Shown here: piece by piece, positions 43,201 through 64,000 of the stretch
Layout of the letters: every line of letters starts with the position of its first letter
Position numbering within the stretch: position 1 is the first letter of the stretch
Assembly: GCA_963924555.1 (NCBI GenBank)
Contig: OZ004596.1
Span: forward strand, 1,612,001 to 1,676,000
Direction: 5' to 3'
From: Crambe crambe
Taxonomy: Eukaryota > Porifera > Demospongiae > Poecilosclerida > Crambeidae
DNA length: 64,000 nt
Made by a program: the position numbers and the translations under genes
Notes under the pieces: generated by a model
Told to the model about the DNA's origin: nothing
Database searches by the model: none
The model's input: only the letters and a program-made list of their open reading frames with translations

Positions 43201-44337
43201 CTACAAAACATCATAACTCTGATATCTTCTGATAAGAACAGCACCATAGCATGCAACTAGAGCAGTTATGACCTGCAGCACACCTACTGCAACACAGAAT
43301 CCAAATACAGCATAAATGGCTATTTCCATCCGATGCACTAATTTGAGAAGGCACCCCTAAATGAAAATAAAAAAAATAACATAGACAGTTTGTAAGACAG
43401 TTTGTGCTTATGTACCTCAGTGTTTATTCCATCCTCATTCTCATTACATCCAGATACACGTGTCTTGCAACATGACATGGGAACAATAGCGTCATGATCA
43501 TCATCATCTTTCCAATTAATATTCTCCCAATCCATGTAGTTGTTAACACCACAGCAGTTGTACTATTACAATACACACAGCCATAATTATATGCATACAG
43601 TTTAAGCAAGCAGACCTTACATTCTTCTGTACAGAATCTAAGATTGATTCTCCTGTGCTGTTATATATTGTCAGTTGATTCATCATTGTATCGGATATTT
43701 CGTTTTGTATCTATAAGTGTCCAAAATACACCAAAACACATAATTAACACCAAAATTAATACCAAATTAGCTTACAGTTTTTTTCATGGTGAATGTGAAT
43801 ACTGAAGCACCACTTCCTATCTGAACAATTGCCAGTATGATGGTTACAACTGAAAACTAATAACATAATTTAACAACACTGTCGACACTAGCTAGCTATG
43901 GGTTGTGTGGAGATAGCTCTCCAACCTAGTCCATTAAAAAAAAGTTTGAAGGTCTGAATAGGTCACCAGTGTAGCAGTGTAGCAAAACTGTCACCAGTGT
44001 AGCAAAACTGGTCTTGCACTTACCACCATTAGCACTACTTTAGATTCTCTGCATATTCCAAGACAGCCCAAGATAAATGTGAAAATTGTTATGGCAGCAA
44101 CTATCACGAGACAGAGAGATGGTATAGACGCATAATAGCCACCATTGAATATCCGATTTGGCTCCTCAGGGGAAAAGTAGAGCAAGAAGCCACATGCTAA
44201 ACAACCAGAAATGACCAGCTGTATTGGGAAATATTTTTAACTAGTCTGGACTAATAGCAGTAGAGGTAACTTACTGCACATGAAATGGCGACTAGAGCAA
44301 GGATGCGGTGACTTGGAGTACACCAGTAAACAGTCAT
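43201..44337 (-). CDS. Tetraspanin
   Basis: Six exons, start MTVYWCTPSHRILAL at 44337, stop TAG at 43201-43203. Four transmembrane segments: HRILALVAISCALVISGCLA; SIPSLCLVIVAAITIFTFIL; VVTIILAIVQIGSGASVF; IAIYAVFGFCVAVGVLQVI. The large extracellular loop between TM3 and TM4 has the diagnostic CCG motif (NCCGVNNYMDW), a later SCC and a Gly-Cys (SGCNENED), giving the paired cysteines of the family. TM2 is followed by GCLGICRESK, the usual small inner loop. Tetraspanins organise membrane microdomains. Subfamily is not determined. Confidence 0.88.
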
Positions 44338-44468
44338 ATTTCACTCTATTTACCAACAACTCGATCTAGTACCATAATTGGTCACGTGAAAATTTACTTA
44401 CGTAATTAACATTTATACACGTGGTGGCGCGCGCGTATGTCATGTGCAAATAAGTCAATGATAGGTTT

Positions 44469-44974
44469 TTATAGTTCATCTTTAGTTTCTGGGACGCAGG
44501 GAGAATTAGGTTTATTGCTTTTAACATTATGCAATACCAGACCGGGGCACTGTGTCATATTGATGGATGCTGGCGTACATGAGTTGGAATATTCTTCTGC
44601 AAGAGAAAAAAAAATAGAGCTTAGACTCTAGCTAGCTAGCTTATGTCATTGTGAAATTTACCTTGCAAGTGAGCAGCAACCATGTTATAAAAACCTTTGG
44701 GATCGCTTTGATAGGCATCACACTCTTCAATAGGACCATTGTATTCACAGCTATAACTCTGTTTATGACCTTCTGCATCCTTGCAGTGACAGGCAGTGAC
44801 AAATACTGCTCCTCTGTCACTCTTTCTCAGTTCAAACCACACGCACACCGACCCGTCTCTTGTCTCGTATTTTCCATTTGGCTGGTTATCTGATAAAGCT
44901 AGGGCGCCTTGAATTGCTAGAGATAGCGTTGCAGCTAGGAGGAAGAGGAAAAAGTAGTTGCTAGCCGCATTCAT
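44469..44974 (-). CDS. Small secreted Cys-rich protein ending in KDEL, FGFBP-like cysteine pattern
   Basis: Two exons, 44662-44974 and 44469-44596, give 146 residues. The intron has a GTAAAT donor and a strong acceptor (TTTTTTCTCTTGCAG). Reading through the intron would instead stop after HLQGKFHNDIS. The N terminus (SNYFFLFLLAATLSLAIQGA) is a signal peptide. The core CVWFELRK, ACHCKDAEG, SYSCEYNGPIEECDAY, GFYNMVAAHL, SCTPASI, QCPG has the order and spacing I remember from FGF-binding proteins (CxW..., CxC, CEYxGxxxxCxxY), but this needs a profile search. The spliced product ends ETKDEL, a classical ER-retrieval signal, suggesting an ER-lumen resident. It is divergent from the reductase gene, 129 bp away. 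Confidence 0.68.
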
Positions 44975-45103
44975 GATCGACCAGAGAAGGTAGTTGAGTG
45001 AAGTTATCGCCCCTTCTAGCTCAGCTGAGATACGCCCACTTGTTTTTAAAACTATAAGCCTACGTCACATTTTGCTGACACATGCACATTTTTCTTTGTC
45101 GGG

Positions 45104-48100
45104 ATGTCCTTTCTGAAGAAGTTATTTGGTCGGAAGGCCAACCCCTCCTCATCAGAGCCAAAAATAAGCATATTTTACAACTGTAATAGCTGCTTTGGAT
45201 ATATTGAAGTAAGTTTAATGGTTGGGGTTATTTGTATGCATATACCTATCCTTGAATTCAGAGTGGAGCCCTTCGTTATAACTGTGTGGATTGTCCCAAA
45301 AGCTATGACCTGTGTGTAAGGTGTCATACATCTGGGAAAGCTGATGAACACACCCGGGAAATGGGTTCTCACCACACCTTCGTGACCGAGACTCATTCTT
45401 GTGCATCTATTTCTTCCCTGGTCCATAAAGGCAGCACCCTGGAGCAGATTATCCTTGATATGTTCAGGTATTAATTCAGCAGAGCTGAACTATGGCATAA
45501 CTCGTTTCAATAGTGGTTTTGATCACCTTTGAACTTCAGATACTATAATGCAAGACCAGCCATCGGTCAATATGATAAAATTCAAAATAACTTCGTCTAT
45601 CTCACATTCCAAAATGTATTTGAAATGGTTAAAGATTTTGGTTCTGGTCTTGCAAAGCTGATGTCGGATGGCAATTGTTATCAGATGGTATCCATGACTT
45701 CTGTACCACGACTGGAGTGGTATGTAACAGATTTGGCCTGTTTGCTCCTTGGTGTACCCACGGTAAGAGAGAAGAGAAAGCTTTAAGTTTTATGTACATA
45801 CATACATACATACATACATAGGTACCTTTGGATTCCTATAGTAACATGAAACAGATGAGTTTTATCCTGAGGAAAGCTGGAGTGAGTGTTGTGATTTGTT
45901 CTTCAACTGTCCTAAAAGAACTGGTAAAAACTCTGCCAGAGTGTCCAACGGTTCAGGTGGTAATTCTTATGGATGCTGCTCTCAATTGCACTGAGGTGGG
46001 AAGCAGTGATCAAGTGTTTTTTGTATTTTGTTTATTTGTTTGTTTGTTTGTTTGTTTGTTTGTTTGTTTGTTTGTTTGTTTGTTTGTTTGATTGATTATT
46101 ATAGGGCTCAGAATTGTGTGAAATAGATATGCCAGATTCAGTTCGTCTTATGAAGTTCACTGAAGTCATGATATTAGGAAAACAAGTCCCGAGGGATCTC
46201 TTCAAGACCAAGTGAGCTGCTGTCTAAACTTACCAAAATACCATGATCTCTCATAATTGCAGACACAAGCCAACTGATCTGTATACTGTTCAATTCACGA
46301 GTGGAAGCACTGGTGAACCAAAAGGCTGTGTATTCACAAGAAACTCATGGAAGAATCGAATAGACAAGGTAAGCTGAAAGAAGTTAATGTAGCTGCTGTA
46401 CTAGTAGCATTCTTTATTTCATGCTGCAGGGAGTGTATGTGGGGTATCTGAGAGTGTGGTTGTCTTTTCACCCACCCTCACACAATCTTGAAAGAGGCAG
46501 CTTCTATACCACCCTCCTTAGTGGTGGGAAGATTGGAATTCACAGAGGTTCTATGGAGCATGTGTGTAGGCTAGCTAGTGATATCACATTGTATGTGTGG
46601 TGATAGCTATATATGATTTAATCCTTGCTTTTAGTTATTCGACGATTTTGCTCTGGTACAGCCTACAGTTGTAGCTAGTACTCCTAGACTATGGACTGTG
46701 CTGTATGACAAGTATCTCCAAGCATTACACAAGGCATATATACATTCCCAACATGAAGAAGTTCTGGAAAAATCCTCAGATGCCAAAGAAGAAGGCATCT
46801 CAAGGACTGACAAGCAATCATCTTTCAGCTCTAGTGGCAAGAGTTTGGAGCACTTTGATCCAAACGCAGTCCCTGCTGAACTTAGAATGGAAGTGATAGG
46901 GAAGTTCAAATCCATGTTGGGTGGGAGGGAGCGGCTGGTCATTACTGGTGGTGCTCCAACTGGAAAGCTAGTGAAGCGCTTCATCATAGAGTGTTTTGAT
47001 GGAATGGTCAATGAGGGATATGGATCTACTGAGGTGAGAGAGTACTGAACAGGTTACTATTATAGAAGTGGCCAGATTAAACAGGCAGTAACCCTTCTAG
47101 GATGAACTCAAGTCATCAATTCATTTCATAGGTTGGAGGTATTGCTACTGATGGCTTAGTGCATTCTAGTACTGAAGTTAAGCTTCGTGATGTTCCGGAG
47201 ATGGGCTATTTTACCACTGACAATCCACCAAGAGGAGAAATTTGTGTCAAAAACTCCACCATGATTGGCGGTTATTTCAAGAGCCCTGAAGCAACAGCAG
47301 AGAAGTTTCTGGATGGTTATTTTCTCACTGGAGATATTGGGGTCATGGATGAAAATGGGAAGCTGAGGATTATCGATCGCAAGAAAAATATCTTCAAACT
47401 GGCTCAAGGAGAATTTGTGTCTCCTGAGAGGCTAGGGACATTGTATGTTAGTGAAAGCTACCTCATCAGTCAGATGTACATATATGGAAACAGCTTACAA
47501 TCCAACATTTTGGCTGTTGTCGTTCCTGAACGAGAGAGAGTATTTGAAATAGTAAAATCACAAGACGATAAAGAAGGTGAATAAATATATAAAATCACCT
47601 GTAGCTTTTATAATTATAGCTAGTTACTGTTTCAGAATTTGATGAGCTTTGCAAGTTACCAATTGTGAAGGAGGCATACATGAAAGAAATACAGTCTATT
47701 GCCATGGCAAACTCTTTGCCTGGTTGGGAAGTGCCAGCAGATATCCTTCTTGAGCCACTTCCATTCAGTGTGGAAAATGGTTTGTTGACATCAACGCTGA
47801 AAACAAATCGACCAAAACTTGAGCAGAAATATAAAAGCTCACTTGAAGAAGTGTACAGCAAGTTGAATAATTCCAGCATAAACAGGTTTGGTGAATCATC
47901 ATTAGCTACTTGGATAAATAAGCATATCTATTCTTTCATTAAATAGGCCATTGGAGGTAGTTGTATTTGAAATAATACAGAGATGTTTAGGATCTTTGAA
48001 GGAATGCACCAAAGAAGACCATGAAATGATTCAAAAGTCATTTAGTCAGTTAGGAGGTGATTCACTCTCTGCAATGCATCTTTCATCACTCCTTATGGAG

Positions 48101-49912
48101 CACCTTTCCCTTGAGATTCCCGTGGAAAATCTTGTGAAAAAACCTCTGGAAGTCATCATAGCTGATATTTCAAGTGCAAATGAAACACCCCCTGTTGCTC
48201 CCAACATTCATAATTGGGAAAGTGAAGCATCAATTGACTCATTATTGCTGAATGACTACAAGTGTGCATCTCCTGTCGACTATTCTAAGAGGTCATCGTC
48301 TTCTGTACTCCTCACTGGTTGCACTGGATTTCTTGGCCGATTCATTCTATGGGAATTACTTCAAGATACACGGATAGTGAAGGTATTCTGCTTAGTTCAA
48401 AGTAAAGAAGGTATGACTTTGCTTCCAGCCTCCCCTTGACTCCCCCCTCTCAAAATTCTGTATTGTTGCACATGCAGGAATCAGTTCAAGGGACAGGGTG
48501 GTAAAGATATTGAATCAGTTATGCTCAGAGATGGAGTGCAGTCACATCAGTGGAGAGGACAAACTAGTTGTGATGGATGGAGATCTCACCAAACCCATGC
48601 TGGGGCTGAGTATGGAGAATCACACCACTCTCTGTGAAGAAGTGGACACCATCATTCATAATGGAGCCACAGTGAATTTTGTTTTACCTTATTCAGGTGA
48701 CTAGAGCAGTCCTATACAGTTAGGGTGGATCTGCATAAGTTATTTCTTTAGGAAGAAAGGCTAATCACACACCACTCTCATTTGGTGCTTCTCAAGAAAT
48801 AGCCCAGATCTGCCATTGCCTTATTGAAATTCAAAGTGGAATTAATTAACCGATTATATTAACCTATTTTCTTAGCTCTCAAACAGTGTAATGTTGAGAG
48901 TACCAAGCAACTTATCCAGATGGCAATTACAACCAGGCCCAAATTTGTTCACTACATCTCTACTATTGGTGTATACTCGCCCACCACCTCACAAATCAAT
49001 GAATCCTCTAGTCCTTCTATTGAAAGGTGAATCAGAGAAAATACGTACATACAGCATCTGGTGATTATGACATTGTGATGCAGATTGAATAGTTTGTCAG
49101 GATACTTGCAGTCCAAGTGGGTAGCAGAATCCCTGGTCCTAACTGCCATACAGCAAGGAAAAATTTGGGGGAATATTTCCAGGTCTGCAAGAGTGTTTTT
49201 TTGTTTGTTTGTTTTTTTAATCTAATTTTTTTTTTTTTTCACTAGACCTGGTTTAATTGGACCACACTCTGTAACAGGTCATGCTAATGTACAGGACTGG
49301 GTGTGCTGGCTGATGAGGGGATTAGTTAAACTGGGTTTGGTACCCATTGGACCTGGCTGTGAAGGAAAACGGATCTACTGGGTCCCAGTGGAGCAAGTAG
49401 CAAGGGCCATAGTTTATATTAGCACTGATCACAAAGGTACATAAAATACAGCTGATCAATCTAATGCTGTTTGGTTATATGGAAGATTGGGAATGTGGTG
49501 AGGAAAAAGAGAACATTTTCCACCTTGTGAACAGCAGCACTCCTATCAGATTCAGTGCCTTGACTGATGCACTAATGTCATCCCATCCAACTATAAAGAC
49601 AACAAGTGAGACCCCTCAGGCTCTGAATGTACCTTTCCGTTGTAATTATAAGCCTATAACCCCTACATAACAGGATATGAAGAATTCAGATGGGAGCTAA
49701 AGGACAAATCCAAAATCAGTGGAGATCAAGTGTTGGGATCTTTAGACCTACTGCTTCCTAAAAAAGGAGGTTGGCCCAATTCTCCCATCTACTACAGTGA
49801 GAGCCACAAAGTGGCCAAATTGGAACAAGCAAACATTCATCTAGGAAAACTCCATGACGGATATGTACAGAGTTATGTAGAACATATAAACAAAGAATTA
49901 GGACTATTATAA
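45104..49912 (+). CDS. ZZ zinc finger-carboxylic acid reductase-like enzyme (A-T-R)
   Basis: About seventeen exons, roughly 1,200 residues. N-terminal ZZ-type zinc finger: YNCNSC, NCVDC, DLCVRC, GSHHTF, spliced across 45210/45261. An ANL adenylation domain follows: [11 protein letters not shown] (A3), GYGSTEVGG (A5), [11 protein letters not shown] (A7), [18 protein letters not shown] (A8), and [10 protein letters not shown] with the A10 Lys. The KLAQGEFV signature is typical of bacterial carboxylic acid reductases and long-chain acyl-CoA synthetases. A carrier domain has LGGDSLSAM with the phosphopantetheine Ser. The terminal reductase has [10 protein letters not shown] for NAD(P)[10 protein letters not shown], and catalytic GYLQSKW (YxxxK). 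Expected chemistry is acid to acyl-AMP to carrier thioester to aldehyde, using ATP and NADPH. The substrate is unknown. Fusion to ZZ is unusual to my knowledge. Confidence 0.85.
46018..46091. repeat. (TTTG)n microsatellite
   Basis: About 70 bp of TTTG units in an intron of the reductase gene; no coding role. Confidence 0.9.
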
Positions 49913-50017
49913 GTAGAAATGATGAAATAATACATAAGTGAATCTTGCCATAATTTTATATCATAAGTGAGTCATGTTGCCCATTAAGTATACATAGCTA
50001 TATAATATAACAATCAT

Positions 50018-59770
<9,753 letters not shown>

Positions 59771-60014
59771 TTGAAGTTGCTGAGCTTGTTTAAAGAATAG
59801 CGAGTCAGCCTGTTCAGTTTCTATACAGCTTTTACGTCTTGCTCAGTTCTTGAACTGTGAGTTGACAGTAATGAATACCTCTAGAGTATCTAAGGAGCCC
59901 TTCGATTTTTCAGCTGTATTTGTACCTGTAGTCATGGAAACATTAATCTGCTGAATGTGCACAAAATATTTGGCGCGCGTTTTTTTTGCTGAAACCCCTT
60001 ACCAACAATTAACC
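59771..60014. promoter_or_regulatory. Divergent promoter IFT140/METTL23
   Basis: 244 bp between two divergent start codons; contains ttggcgcgcgtttttt, a GC-rich patch in otherwise AT-rich DNA. No TATA box seen. Confidence 0.45.
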
Positions 60015-61096
60015 ATGGCACTAGCACTATCGATCAGAACCATAGAGGTGAGTGGTTTCTGAATTGCAATGATAATGATACTGACTTATGTATTATGATA
60101 GCATCTTGAAGGAGATTATGGACTGTATACTTGGCCATGTGCACCAGTTCTAGCTCAGTATGTGTATACTCAAAGAGAATATGTCGTGGGCAGGAATGTA
60201 TTGGAGGTATGTTATTTATAAAAATGTTGACACTCAATTCACCTGTCAGAATTCTGAGGTGCAATGACAACGTGAAGACTAATTAGGCTGCCCAAATGTG
60301 TATATTATAATAATAATAAATATAATTGGAATGTGTTATCATTAAATTATAGTATTTTTCAATATTAATTTTTAAGTTAGGAGCAGGTACTGCAGTTCCT
60401 GGGATGGTGGCTGCCAAGTGTGGAGCTAAAGTGATCTTAAGTGACAGAGAAGGTGACCCCCGTCTCCAAGAAAACCTAAGGAAGTCATGCGAGATGAATG
60501 TCATTCCCATTGGACTTGGAAATCCTGAAAAAGGGATGGTGTTGAGAATCATGGCAATATCCTGGGGTGTGTTTTCACCGGATTTACTGGAACTGGAACC
60601 ACAAGATATAATATTAGCATCAGACTGTTTTTATGACACCAAAGGTATCAAGCAGAGTAATTCAGAAACATGTTGAGAAAGTTTAACTTGTACTAGGCAG
60701 CTAGCATCATAGCAGTCTAACTTCAATTTTAGTGAGCGAAGACATGTAAACTTATTTATAATATTTGCAGACTTTGAAGATATCATAGCTACAGTCACTT
60801 TCCTAATGAAGAAGAATCCCAGTTGTGTATTTTGGACCACCTATCAAGAAAGAAGGTAGCCACTTACTTTCTATCTAACAGCAGCAATCACTTTGACACG
60901 TACATCACTCCTCAGTGCTAACAGAACTCTCCTGCCTCTGCTGGAAAAATGGGACTTGTGCTGTCAATCAATCCCACTGGACTTTTATCCAGGAGAAGCA
61001 GAGGAACGGGTGCAAATCCAGGGACTTAGTGAGAATATCACCATGAGTAATCACACCATATACATGTGGAAAATCACAAGAAAACATGCCACTTAG
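60015..61096 (+). CDS. METTL23: Methyltransferase-like 23
   Basis: Starts MALALSIRTIE at 60015; exons continue with HLEGDYGLYTWPCAPVLAQY, then the SAM-binding motif ELGAGTAVPGMVAAKCGA, LSDREGDP, ISWGVFSPDLLELEPQDI, LASDCFYD followed by DFEDIIATVTFLMKKNP and FWTTYQERSANRTLLPLL. It ends at a TAG at 61094-61096. These blocks match METTL23 (GxGxxLPGxxAAKCGA, DIILASDxFF, WxTYQxRSAD). METTL23 is a seven-beta-strand methyltransferase; the mammalian protein has been linked to histone arginine methylation. Five to six exons. It overlaps no other gene and diverges from IFT140. Confidence 0.9.
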
Positions 61097-61487
61097 TACA
61101 AATTGATATGTTTATCTTTATCACTGTCAAGAAGTAAGGCAAAATTAATCCACAGACTGCAGCTGAATAAAATTAATACTTCATGACCTTTCCAATGTCC
61201 ATGTGTGGGTTACAGTCTTACAGCCCTAGCCTAGCCCTTTCCTCATGCATTTTTACCTTAGAACGCCGTAATGAGATACACTAATGCTGTAGATATTGGC
61301 CATATAAATAATTGAAGTTGCTATGAGGGTGCATGCTATGGTTTTTGATGACAGTCATCATGACTTGAAGCTGAGCCTCCAAATTCTTCATCTGTTGACT
61401 TGTAACTTCATACAAATAAAAAGACCATGAAGAACTACCCACAGTCCCACACGACCAATAGCGCATAGCATGCAAGCTCACCTGAAG

Positions 61488-62521
61488 TCAGAATGGCAAG
61501 AAGGCAAATCCTTGTCCTCATCTACGCCATCTGAATCATAGCTGGCACTTTCAGGTGACACTTCATCCAAGTGCAGTAGACCTTCACACAATAGTGGTCC
61601 CATCTCCTCCAGGTCACTTGTACCTATCTGTCTATCCTATGTGCATAATAACGAATATTTTCAAATGGATAGATCTTCCCATTATCATAATAATAGCTCT
61701 ATCTCAGTGGAGATTATACTATGTCCTGATAAGAAAGGTGTCCTGAATTAATTAAAGGGTCCACTGTAATTATGTCCCAGAACACAAGCAAGCTAGGACT
61801 TACTTTGCATTGGCCTTGGTCAGCTCCACAGTAAGTGCTCTCCATGGTATAGCTCCTGGCCACGCCCAGTTCTCTCCACACCACAACACGTGCTGTTGCT
61901 TCCTTGGATTTTTCCACAGCAAAGCTGCAGAAGCTGTAGTTAAAAAATGGGGCAGTTCTGTTCAAGTGACGAGGAAGAACCTGGTAATTAAATTCATTAG
62001 AATTCAAATATGTTCAAGTTGGTAGGTTACAGCGTAAACCTGTTCAATATTAGAGTTTGAAGTACTCTTGCATCCATACATAAAGATATTCTTTCTTCTG
62101 GAATGTCCATGAATATCACAATAAACCTACAAATAAGAGCAATCTGATTGGTCAATAAGCTTAGTAGCCCTCGCTCTCAGGGCATAGGGCTACTGCCTGT
62201 TGTTAACATTAAATTGACAGTGTTGTTTGGGAACAGTAGGTAGCCGCTATATGTTCTAAATTAGACACTTCAACTAACAGGATCTATGGCCTGTATATAG
62301 TAGGGTTCTAAATGCTGTAGGTCTCAGTGTCGTCTAACTATCAGTTGCCAAATTACTAAAAAGCTCTGACTGACCTCAGGTTTTCTATTTGTGGCCACCA
62401 GCCACTGAAGTAGTGCTTTGGTGGAGTAGATGGTGGGATGGAGGACTGGATCAGGTGATATCCACTGCCTGTTGAGATCTTCTCCAGAGAGAGAACATCT
62501 GTGACTGGAAGAGGAGAGATT

Positions 62522-62563
<42 letters not shown>

Positions 62564-64000
62564 AACTATACAGATGGTACAGCCATAGCTCCTCTCTAGC
62601 TAACTCGGTTAGTGCCTTCATGATATTTAGTAGCTACATGTGATGTTTCCACCACAAAATTGATAGAGGGGTAGTAACTACTAGCATGAACCATGCAGTT
62701 ACTTGAGATAAGCCACAGTGGAAAATATGATTATAAGCTAATATTGGGGGGAGGGAGGGGAGGTGAGTAAACCTAAATAGCTGTGTGTGTTATGATTAGA
62801 GGGGTGCATTCTACACTGACTTTGTATGTATACATGTACCTGCCATGAATGACTCCATCTGGATTCAACATTGGGATAATCTTGAACACAAACTTGTCTC
62901 TGAGAGCCTGAGCATTGGGGTGATCACTGGTGAGGTAGTCGAGAACCCCCTTCATTATCCAGCTGGAATTGGACTCTCCAGGGTGCACTCTTGCTGATAA
63001 AACAATGTACTTCTTATCTTCTCTCATAAATTCAGAGCTTGATCCTTGATAAAAATTGTTAATTGTGTAATTGTGTTATGAAGGGGAAGTCCAGCATATG
63101 TATAGTCCCTATTACCTGTTGATGGAATATGTTCATTGACTTGACTAGTGATGGTTACAAGCGGACAGATGTTGCCACAGAGGGTAGTACAAAGAGCCTG
63201 TCTATGGTAGTATAAGTCCATAACCTTCACTCTTTCTTCTATCGCATGTAAGTGATACTAGAAAGAAGGTAGGCAAGTTCAAAGAAAGTTCAAACCAGGC
63301 CTGCACTAACCTGTAGCATTGAGAAGGTGTATGGATAGTGGTATGCGAAATAGCAGGTATCCAATGAATTTTCGAATACTACAGTGAATGTCATTGTGTA
63401 ATAAGTCTTTTTCTTCTTTGTAGCATTCTGATCAGATGACCCAGAAGTGAAGTTGAAATTATTGCTGTAATAGGAAATGTTGGTCCCAACTCTGAACCAG
63501 CCTCGGCGTTTCAAACGGAAGTCAGTGGTAGAGTACATCAGTGGCTGCATACCAAAATTGAACTGGCTGTTGGGCTTCTCACAGTTAACAATGTTGAAAC
63601 GATAGGGTATTCCTGATTCTGTTCTGGAGACTCTAAAGTAGAACCACTGGTGATGATGATTTGTATTGATGTCAGCATTCAGGAGAAGGTCATACTCGTA
63701 CTGACGGACCTAGAATGGGACAAAAATTTTGCAGATTTAAATTTTAAACTTTTTCCCCCTAATTATAGTAATCTTGGGCTCTAGTTTGAAATTCCAATCA
63801 TCTGATCAGGCAGGTATTTTATTTTCTATGATCTACACAAGGTCTTCGGGTTCCAAATCACATGAAATCTCCTATCATGATTATAGACATTTCACTTGCC
63901 TGTATTGCTTTTCTCAAGTTTCCTGACTCAAACCGAGATTCAAACTCAAGATGGTCACCTGCCACCTCCACATCTGCACACACCTCTAAAGTGCTGGAAG
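61488..64000 (-). CDS. Cytosolic carboxypeptidase, AGTPBP1/AGBL1 type, 5' part outside window
   Basis: The C-terminal half of an M14D zinc carboxypeptidase, running off the right edge. Blocks in order: [83 protein letters not shown] with zinc-binding His and Glu, [30 protein letters not shown] with the third zinc ligand, and [17 protein letters not shown] with the catalytic Glu. [12 protein letters not shown] and TYSTLQ-like spacing match CCP1/CCP4 (AGTPBP1/AGBL1). These enzymes trim glutamates from tubulin and other proteins in cytosol and cilia. The stop is an in-frame TGA at 61488-61490 after CHSDFR. The N-terminal ARM region is not in the window. Confidence 0.92.
61706..61765. mobile_element. 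Possible 60-bp mini-MITE
   Basis: CAGTGGAGATTATACTATG on the left and ggGTCCACTG on the right followed by TA, in an AGTPBP1-like intron. The ends resemble the CAGTGGAACC element at 7305-7420. Short inverted ends only, so tentative. Confidence 0.35.
62520..62562. repeat. T12 G31 homopolymer pair
   Basis: Intronic run of 12 T then 31 G. On the gene strand it is poly-C then poly-A just upstream of an acceptor (TCTCTCCTCTTCCAG). Confidence 0.85.

Noticed and set aside
45104..49912. Bacterial contamination as the source of the CAR-like gene
   Set aside because: About sixteen spliceosomal introns with normal junctions and a ZZ domain, placed between animal genes in continuous sequence.

Overview
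The window is animal nuclear DNA. It has spliced, AT-rich, densely packed genes with many introns of only about 45-70 bp, and it carries animal gene families (tetraspanin, IFT140, LRRC28, AGTPBP1-type carboxypeptidase, Elongator ELP1). Compactness, short introns and heavy tandem duplication suggest an early-branching animal, most likely a demosponge such as Amphimedon. That assignment is inference from gene style, not from a marker gene. There is one 200-base assembly gap (23421-23620). Homologies named here come from remembered family sequences, not from a search.

Layout. 1-17.4 kb is a gene-dense housekeeping block: a partial C2 + IPT/TIG protein (-), LARP6 (-), nicotinamide riboside kinase (+), a C9orf85/DUF2039 protein (+), mitochondrial ribosome-recycling factor GFM2 (-) and Elongator subunit ELP1 (-). 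15.9-31.0 kb is a tandem segmental duplication. Its ~6.2 kb unit holds the 5' part of ELP1, LRRC28 and a GH27 alpha-galactosidase. In the second unit ELP1 is a dead fragment, LRRC28 stays intact and the alpha-galactosidase is broken. A second, smaller duplication then copied the 3' half of the alpha-galactosidase with the end of the neighbouring MRPS30 (mL65) gene. 31.0-33.8 kb is gene-poor.

33.8-43.1 kb is the most novel region: a cluster of secreted cysteine-rich proteins built on a six-cysteine domain I cannot assign to a known family. It contains one two-domain founder-like gene, three intact two-exon paralogues with identical TATA boxes, and one 5'-truncated copy. Each duplicated unit also carries the same truncated 3' end of a single-pass membrane protein gene, whose intact copy closes the cluster at 42478-43110. 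A MITE with a readable empty site sits in one spacer.

43.2-64 kb: a tetraspanin (-), a small secreted protein ending in KDEL (-), a carboxylic-acid-reductase-like A-T-R enzyme with an N-terminal ZZ zinc finger (+), IFT140 (-) with two related transposons in one intron, METTL23 (+), and an AGTPBP1/AGBL1-type deglutamylase (-) running off the right edge. Four divergent gene pairs are separated by only 129-403 bp and probably share promoters.

No operons, CRISPR arrays, rRNA or tRNA genes were found.
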